DNA of 64,000 nt from Ustilaginoidea virens. Lineage: Eukaryota > Ascomycota > Sordariomycetes > Hypocreales > Clavicipitaceae. The notes under the pieces are model-generated. The model ran no database searches, had not been told where the DNA came from, and was given only the letters and a program-made list of their open reading frames with translations. The translations under genes and the position numbers were made by a program. Below, in pieces: positions 57,818-64,000 of the stretch; the stretch's first letter is position 1; every line of letters starts with the position of its first letter. The stretch lies in assembly GCF_000687475.1 (NCBI RefSeq), contig NC_057319.1, positions 3,338,001-3,402,000 of the forward strand, given 5' to 3'.

Positions 57818-58591
57818 ATGGCCACTGCTGCTCATTGCTTGACATGCTTCGAGGTCCTCGACGCCCATCTCGAGAAGCGCAAACCCCTTTCCCTGAGCGA
57901 GGTCGAGTCCTCGTACGCTCTCTACGTCAGCTCGGTTTCGGAGCCGCCAGCCGGAGCAGCTCCCAAGCTCCCCGCCCTCCGACGCCTGGCCGCCGACGCC
58001 GATTCTTCCGAGTCGTCCTCCGCCGCGTCGCCTGCCTGGTCGTCCTCCACGCCTGCGACGTCCACCTGCTCCCTCCCGCTGGCCGCCTCTTCCGCCCCTC
58101 TCTTTGTCACCTGGAACACCGTCTCGGGAGACGGCGACGCGTCCCTCCGCGGGTGCATTGGCACCTTTGAGGCCCAGCCCCTCGCCGTCGGCCTGCCCGA
58201 GTATGCCACCATCTCGGCCCTGCACGACTCGCGCTTCTCCCCAATCGCCAGGGCGGAGCTGCCGAGGCTGCAGGCCGCCGTCACGCTGCTGACCGACTTT
58301 GAAGAGGTGGACGACGCGTACGACTGGGAAGTGGGCACCCACGGCATCAGGATCTCGTTTTTTGACCGAGGCCAGCATTTCGGCGCCACCTATCTTCCAG
58401 ACGTGGCAGCCGAGCAAGGCTGGACCAAGGAAGAAGCCCTGCAAAGCTTGGTCAGGAAAGCTGGCTGGTCATCCGGCCGCTCAAAGTGGAAGTCTCTGGA
58501 TTTGAAGGTGACGAGGTATCGCGGCAGCAAGGCTACCCTCAACTATCCCGACTTTAAGAAGTGGAAAGATTGGGTGGCCAGCAAGCAGTGA
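57818..58591 (+). CDS. AMMECR1 domain protein
   Basis: Single exon, 257 residues, from the ATG at 57818 (MATAAHCLTCFEVLDAHL). The signature LRGCIGTFE of the AMMECR1 family is at residues 110-118, followed by ISALHDSRFSP and ELPRLQAAVTLLTDFEE. The C-terminal half ends in LNYPDFKKWKDWV. The protein is conserved from archaea to humans as a small globular protein; a role in RNA or nucleotide metabolism has been proposed but no activity is firmly established. A Ser/Ala-rich insert at residues 60-95 separates the N-terminal helix from the core and looks poorly conserved. The frame is open upstream of the ATG, but that sequence encodes a Leu/Val run from the GTT repeat and is leader. Confidence 0.93.
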   Translation: MATAAHCLTCFEVLDAHLEKRKPLSLSEVESSYALYVSSVSEPPAGAAPKLPALRRLAADADSSESSSAASPAWSSSTPATSTCSLPLAASSAPLFVTWNTVSGDGDASLRGCIGTFEAQPLAVGLPEYATISALHDSRFSPIARAELPRLQAAVTLLTDFEEVDDAYDWEVGTHGIRISFFDRGQHFGATYLPDVAAEQGWTKEEALQSLVRKAGWSSGRSKWKSLDLKVTRYRGSKATLNYPDFKKWKDWVASKQ

Positions 58592-59430
58592 AACAAGAAG
58601 AAAGAAAAAAAGAAAAAGCGCCTGCAAAAAGGGGCCCAGGATGATTGGGCTGGGTTTTCCGCAAGTGGCGACGGCGTCTGGTGAAAGTCGTCTTCCCCCC
58701 CCCCCCCTTTTTTTGCTTTTGTTCCTTTCTGTGATGTTTCGTGACGTAATGTTGGTACACGTTATGGGAACGAGTTTTGTCCCGGAGAAGAAAAGAGTTG
58801 CTGGTCGGTATATATCACACGAGGCCCAAATCAAACTATGTATGCTCGGCCAGCATGCGGGACCGACTCTGTACACACGCACGGGCTCCTCTGGACCTGC
58901 TCTTCTCCCTCTCCCTCTCCCTCTCCCTCGTAGAAACTACAGGCTCGCTCCTCTTGTGAGTGTGCCCCATCACCACCGACCACTCTACTACCCCTTTTCG
59001 TGCTCTAGGGGTCATCTTCCGTGCCCTGATGGGGGGGGGGGTTTTCTCATCTGGAGTTGGGACGTAGCCAACACATATCATATCAGCCCCGGAAATCAGG
59101 GGGGGTAAACTGCGTAGGCAGTGCGGTTGCGGTGCCATGAGCAAGTATATGAAACAGAGAGACTTGACTTTATCCAACCGCGCGGCTTGTGTTGTTTTGA
59201 ATACGTCCGAGAAAAAGGGCTGACCGGGGGAGCGCAAAAAAAAAAATAACAATACTTTTAGTACCCAGCAAAAGAAAAAGAAAGGACAATTGCTGCGCCA
59301 AAAATCGGACGTGGCCGTCCCACGACCAATGCATAGGTCCACCACAAGCCATCCCATCCAAGAAAAACAAAATCGACACGATGGGGGTCCATCCAGATCG
59401 CTAGACAAGAAAAAAAGGAAAAGAAACAAA

Positions 59431-59462
<32 letters not shown>

Positions 59463-59879
59463 GGGGTCGTAGCCCGAGCACGCCGTAACATCGCTCCGTG
59501 CACGTCTCATATCGGCCCCCCAAAGGGAATGTGTCTGATGGATGCCTCGAGACGGTTTGTAACGTGGTGACGCCTAGAGAGACGGCATGGTCTTTTGTCA
59601 CGTAAAAGCGTGGAGGATGCGGGAACGCGACAAAGAAAATAAACAAAAAAAAAAGTTTATGGAAATAAAAGAGAAGATGAGTAGAGAAAAAACCAGCAGA
59701 CCACCTTTGCACAAGGGTCCGGGTAAAATGATTGCAAAGTCGGCAGAATACGCTCCACAGTTACACATGTCTCGTGCCCGTCTTACATGGCCACCGTCGG
59801 AAGCCATCAAAAATAAGAAGAAAAAAAAAAAAAACAAAAACAAAAACAAAAAGGGAATGAAGGAATGGTTTGTGACTCG
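58592..59879. other. Convergent intergenic region
   Basis: This lies between the 3' ends of the AMMECR1 and Ras-type genes. It holds C-run/T-run sequence at 58697-58715, a CTCCCT repeat at 58907-58929, a G-run at 59031-59041 and A28 followed by G12 at 59426-59466. A-rich tracts occur at 59644-59655 and 59819-59852. No gene is seen. Confidence 0.5.
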
Positions 59880-60695
59880 TCACCAGCACCGGAGCCTCTT
59901 CCAGAAACCACCTCGGCCGCGACCAAAGCGGGTTTCGCCGTGGAGGGTTGGGCCTCGTAGCCCGGCGTCTCTCTTTTCGGACTCGATTTCCGGTGGCGAA
60001 GGCGTCAGCGGCTCCGTCATGCCCCGGGCATTCATCTTCATCTCTTCCGCCTTCTCCCAGACACCCATCTCGACGAGCCGGCGCCTCTCGACGACGCGGC
60101 GGACAATGAGGGCAAAGGTTTCTTCAATGTTGACCTCGAGCCTGGCGCTCGTCTCCATGAAGCCGCAGCCGCGCTTGCGAGCCCACTCGAGGCCGATGGC
60201 GGCAGGGACCTGCCTACTCTCCTGGAGGTCGCACTTGTTACCGGCGACGATCTTGACGGGAGGCACCGTCTTGGTTCCGCTGCCGGTGCCGGTGTTGACG
60301 TGGCCGGGGTTGACGCCCGCCTTTCGCGCGCGCTGGGCGTTGTCGCGTCTGATCTCGGCCTCCATGTCGATGAGGTCGTCAAAGTATTGCAGGGCGTCGA
60401 GCGAGTCGCGCGACGTGATGTCGTACACCATCAGGAAGGCGTCTGCGCCGAGGTTGGACGACGCCCACATGCCGCGGTATTCCTCCTGCCCGGCCGTGTC
60501 GGTGAGGGACAGGTGGTAGACGGTGCCGTCGATGCGACGAGTGACGCTGTAGGAGTCCTCGATGGTCGGGTCATACTCTGACGTCCATTGCGAGCGGACC
60601 AGGCGAAGCGTGATGGATGATTTGCCACAGCCGCCGTCGCCGCATATCGTGATGGAGATGGGAACAGCTGGGTGATGGTCATGCTGGGAAGCCAT
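59880..60695 (-). CDS. Ras-family small GTPase without a CaaX box
   Basis: Single exon, 271 residues from the ATG at 60693-60695. All guanine-nucleotide motifs are present: P-loop GDGGCGKS (residues 19-26), effector loop YDPTIEDSY (41-49), DTAGQEEY (66-73, with the catalytic Gln), NKCD (153-156) and ETSA (181-184). It should cycle between GTP and GDP and signal at a membrane. Two features are odd. A 30-residue insert (QRARKAGVNPGHVNTGTGSG and flanks, about 115-146) sits before the NKCD strand. The C terminus ends GFWKRLRCW: the last Cys is followed by a single residue, so there is no CaaX prenylation motif, although the tail is basic. The frame is open for 36 codons upstream, but conserved sequence starts after residue 10 of this model. 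A Ras subtype cannot be assigned. Confidence 0.88.
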   Translation of the reverse strand: MASQHDHHPAVPISITICGDGGCGKSSITLRLVRSQWTSEYDPTIEDSYSVTRRIDGTVYHLSLTDTAGQEEYRGMWASSNLGADAFLMVYDITSRDSLDALQYFDDLIDMEAEIRRDNAQRARKAGVNPGHVNTGTGSGTKTVPPVKIVAGNKCDLQESRQVPAAIGLEWARKRGCGFMETSARLEVNIEETFALIVRRVVERRRLVEMGVWEKAEEMKMNARGMTEPLTPSPPEIESEKRDAGLRGPTLHGETRFGRGRGGFWKRLRCW

Positions 60696-61129
60696 GGCCG
60701 GCACACAAGGCAGGGGAGGGATCCAGCGACCAGACCAGTTCCCGCCTTCTTCTAGGTCCAGCCTTCTAGTTCCCAGCGCCATGGGGAATGCCAGGATTGC
60801 CAAACAAAGGATGGAGGCAGCGTGGGAAAAGGACCGTCAAGTGTGTTGATGGAGATTTTTCACAGCGTCTGCGCGGCCGTCCGTCGTCGCGCCGTCGACG
60901 ACGAGACCGCTTGCCGAGTCTGCGGGTTGTTGTTGACCTGCAACGCCAGACAGGCAACAAAGCAGGTCGGCAACTTGGGAGGTAATGAAGTTGGTGGGGG
61001 GGGGAGGGGGGATCTGAATTGTCGTTTGAGCGAGGCGAGGACGCAATGAATTGCCGAATCGGCTGCGAGATAACAGGACGTGCCGTCCGGGGGAGGGTCA
61101 GGGGAGCTATTGCTTGTCGCTATTTCTAA

Positions 61130-61191
61130 AAAAAAAAATAAAATAAAATAAAATAAAATAAAATAAAATAAAATAAAATAAAATAAAATAA
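61130..61191 (+). repeat. AAAAT pentanucleotide repeat
   Basis: About eleven perfect TAAAA units, preceded by an A-run; intergenic, upstream of the Ras-type gene. Confidence 0.93.
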
Positions 61192-62204
61192 CAAAATCCC
61201 TGAACGGATTCGCTTTCGTCTTGAGGCTGGGGGCCTGCAGGAGAAAAAGGCAGCGGCCCAACTGCCGACCGGGTTGGGTTGGGTTGCAAGCCCGAAGCGC
61301 GAAGGCCGCAGGCAGTGTGCTTGCTGTATGTACCAAACTCGTAAGACTGTGCTGCAAGTACGAAGCAGGCGGCTCGCCCGCAGAGCCGTCAATCGTCGGG
61401 CGCAAGGAGCGGGATGGTTTTAAAAAAAAAAAAAAAAAAGGAAAAAAAAAAAAGAGGGAATGTGAGCGGAGGGCTGACAGAGGTGGTGATGTGTGGGAGG
61501 CGGAGGCGGAGGTCAACATGAAGGGATAAGATCAATGACGGCTGGCATGTTTGGTATCTGCCTGTGGTGTTTTGGGTGCAAAGGGTGGGGCATCTGGGGT
61601 TAAATGGACCTAAAACGCCCTGCATATTTCACGCGATGCTAGGTCAACTGGCCGGGTACGTAGGTACATGTGTGTACCTGCCTACCTATCTTACCTAGGT
61701 AGGTACCTACATGTACGTATTGTAGCGGACATGTGGCTGACCGTTGCACTACAACCATGGCAGCATCAATCAATACATGGCGTGGTGCCACTGCCCACCG
61801 CCCACCGCCCACCGCCCACCGCACAGTGCACGCTGCACGCTGCACACTGCACGCTGCTCCGACCGCGGCTTAAATTACAGTGCCATGACTTGCAGTGTTG
61901 CGCCACGAAGAGAGGGATCCCAAAAACAGACCGTTTTAGATCACTTGACGCCTCCAGAGTTGGACGTGGTCGAGACGATCCTTGGGCAACTGGGGGTGCC
62001 TGCACGGTCACGCCGGGGCCAAGTCTCCAGGGGAGAAGAAGAAGACGGCATGCAGTAAGGTCAATGCGAGCGGAGTATTACTTTGAAGTTATAATTCTCC
62101 GTAGCCGCCCCTGGCTGAGTGGGTAGGTGCGTGTCAATGCGAGTTAGAGTTAGGCAAAGGTGTCAACAGAGCACTCAGCCGAGGCGGGTCAGCCCAAAGG
62201 CGCC

Positions 62205-62275
62205 GATGACGATGCAGTCGGCGACGATGCAGTCGGCGACGATGCAGGCGACGATGCAGGCGACGATGCAGGCGA
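62205..62275 (+). repeat. GCGACGATGCAG(TCG) minisatellite
   Basis: Two 15-base units GCGACGATGCAGTCG (the first slightly degenerate), then three 12-base GCGACGATGCAG units; intergenic. Confidence 0.88.
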
Positions 62276-63595
62276 CATCTGACGACACAGACGGAAGCAG
62301 CTTGCGTGCGTTGGGGTTGGGGGTGCCTGACGGCCCTGAAGCCCCCTGACCAGACCAGCCAGATATGTAGATTGACTCTTGCAAAGGACCCGTCAAACGG
62401 GTCAACTGCAACTGAGGCCTGTTGCAAAGCGCACCAACCCCCGCTGGCGGTGCCCGACGTCCAGCGTCGACCGGGGGCCATGGGCCATGGTGCCCCTGAT
62501 CCACCATACACGCGAGGGGAAGCGACATGCGACATGCGAGATTCCATCGACCGGCAGGGCAGGGGAAATGCAAGTCGATGGGTCGTCTCGACAGCGTTTT
62601 GTCCAGGTTGGCTGCACGGACGGGGGCGGGTAGGCGACGTCGGCAAGCCGGCCGAGTCTGGCTTGCGTTCGGAACAAGTGTCTGCAGGAATCAGCACGTC
62701 AGCCAGGTCACGACGGGGGAAAAAGGTCGCCTTTGCAGTGTCGTCAGGACGGGCAATGGTCCTGGCAATGGTTTTGGACTCCCGACTGCCTCCTGGGTTC
62801 CGGGACACGGGGCCGTCAATCCGGTAGGTATGTACCTGGGGGTGCCCAGGCCCCCAAGCTGCTGAATGCCGTCAAATCGTCAACTTACATGTTACATTTA
62901 CATGCTCTCTTGGGCGTTGCACTTGACGGGGCTAGGTTGCAATAGCAATTGCAGTGCCAAATGCCCCCAATCGATCTGGGTTGCCCTGCCCTGCCCTGCC
63001 CCTCGCACATGCCCTGCCCCTCGCACATGCCCTTTACGGCATGACATTAGACAAGCGCACCACCAACAAAGGCAAGCAAAGTCGTCCCGAGTCAAGCCGA
63101 CCAGCTGCCGGCCGGCTTTCAAACAATGTGTGTTGCCAGCTGTCCCGCTTCCCAGTGCCCACTTTTTCGCCTTTGGCGTGCTCCGCATCGCCGACCAAGT
63201 CAATCACTACTCCGTATCCGGGCTAGAGTAAACCAAGGCTTCATCAACCGCCTTACCCGTGGATGTACCTCCCAGCCCACTAACCTACCGCGCAGGTACC
63301 TCCCACCTTCTCGCCGGGAATACTTACATGCATTTGGCTCGTAAGTCGTCAGTTGTCCGCAGTCGTCTCGCTCGGCCCATTTTGTTTCTGCTCCTGCCGG
63401 TCTCAAGACATGCATACATACATACCATACCTTACCTACTTGCCTCTCCCGTTCGTTGCCTTTATCCCGCACATCATCATCTCCCTTCCCTCGCGTGCAC
63501 CCCGCACACTGCAGTCACTGCGCCTCGGCCGTCTATGTACTTTAGCAGGCCACATGCAGTAGGCAAGCCTCCAGTCATCGCGTAAACGAGGGAAG

Positions 63596-63634
<39 letters not shown>

Positions 63635-63659
63635 GAAACCACACGCTACCGAAACCGCC

Positions 63660-64000
63660 ATGACAGCCTCCCACGACCCAGCAGCCCACGCCGACGTCCA
63701 TGCCGCCGCCAATGGCCACGCCTCGCCCTTGCGCAGGGCCGACGAGTTGGACGACGTGAGTTCCTTGCCCCGGTTCCTGCATGTGCGACTCCTTGTGCGG
63801 CGGATGTCCCAAACCAAAGGAGTTTGGCTTCCCAGTGCTCATCCCGCCCGCCCCCCCCTCTGTTTCAGTAAGCCGACCTGCGCTAACGCCCAACATCTGC
63901 AGCTTCTCTTGGCTGTGCGTGACCTGATTGTGCCATTCGTAAGGGCGGCCGACGACGCTGCCGCTGACAGACAGACTGGTCGACTTCCTCTCAACGCCGC
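63660..64000 (+). CDS. First exons of a gene running off the right edge
   Basis: Exon 1 is 63660-63755 (32 codons, MTASHDPAAHADVHAAANGH then ASPLRRADELDD). An intron 63756-63902 follows, with donor GTGAGT, branch GCTAAC near 63880 and acceptor CTGCAG. Exon 2 starts at 63903 with LLLAVRDLIVPFVRAADDAA and continues to the edge in frame. Phase closes at the junction (DELDD/LLLAVRD). The visible 65 residues do not allow a firm family call. The pattern D-L-I-V-P-F-x-R-A-A-D-D could suit a PLP-dependent decarboxylase N terminus, but this is a weak guess. A 39-base A-run ends 28 bases before the ATG. Confidence 0.6.
   Translation, partial: MTASHDPAAHADVHAAANGHASPLRRADELDDVSSLPRFLHVRLLVRRMSQTKGVWLPSAHPARPPLCFSKPTCANAQHLQLLLAVRDLIVPFVRAADDAAADRQTGRLPLNA

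Larger units (their letters stand above)
60696..63659. other. 3.0 kb intergenic region
   Basis: No gene is supported. It holds a G-run at 60996-61005, an AAAAT repeat at 61130-61191, A-runs at 61422-61455, TACCTA/TAGGTA elements at 61653-61716, CCCACCG repeats at 61794-61821, GCACGCTGC repeats at 61826-61857, a 12/15-base repeat at 62205-62275, TACTCCGTA at 63208, and an A-run at 63594-63632 just before the last gene. Confidence 0.5.

Noticed and set aside
1..64000. Searched by eye for 5S rRNA, tRNA B-boxes, U6 snRNA, telomere arrays, LTR or transposase remnants and CRISPR arrays
   Set aside because: No stretch matched well enough to report. A covariance-model search (tRNAscan-SE, Infernal) and a repeat-library search would settle it.

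Overview
The window is a piece of a filamentous ascomycete nuclear chromosome, most likely a Sordariomycete of the order Hypocreales. Reasons: short introns (65-230 nt) with GT..AG ends and RCTRAC-type branch sites; Zn2Cys6 regulators; anion:cation-symporter type MFS carriers; a guanyl-specific RNase of the T1/F1 type; a second beta-tubulin gene of the kind Sordariomycetes carry; and long homopolymer and microsatellite tracts between genes. The genus cannot be fixed from the sequence. All multi-exon models here were built by hand from splice sites, phase and protein-family continuity. Stop codons, phases and lengths close exactly for each of them, except that the amidase lacks a 5' end and the last gene runs off the window.

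Layout. 0.5-6 kb: a centrosomin-N-motif coiled-coil protein, convergent with a secreted PLC-like phosphodiesterase. 9-14 kb: a transcription factor with two zinc clusters, then an MFS carrier with a GC-AG intron. 14.9-17 kb: a divergent beta-tubulin. 20-24.5 kb: a second MFS carrier, a secreted RNase T1/F1-type enzyme and a small cysteine-rich secreted protein with a repetitive Lys/Gly tail. 25.9-32 kb: an SDR-like protein, an amino-acid permease and a membrane-attached alpha/beta-hydrolase-like protein. 32-37 kb and 38-43 kb are almost gene-free. 36.8-48 kb holds an aldo-keto reductase, a SERAC1-type hydrolase and the splicing factor Pml1/SNIP1. 50.5-64 kb holds an amidase, a four-helix membrane protein, a 65-residue secreted protein, an AMMECR1 protein, a Ras-type GTPase lacking a CaaX box, and the first exons of a gene that leaves the window.

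How the genes fit together. Housekeeping genes (Pml1, AMMECR1, Ras, centrosomin-type) are mixed with accessory genes for secretion, transport and small-molecule turnover. No polyketide synthase, NRPS or terpene cyclase is present, so there is no classical biosynthetic cluster. The stretch from 9 to 32 kb is richest in accessory functions: regulator, two carriers, variant tubulin, RNase, effector-like protein, SDR and permease.

The most notable signals are: natural Ala at beta-tubulin position 198, the benzimidazole-resistance site; tandem zinc clusters in one regulator; an exact 9-mer TACTCCGTA found 14 times, always between genes; poly-C tracts just inside introns of four genes; and two effector-like secreted proteins. 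No tRNA, rRNA, CRISPR array or intact transposon was seen.
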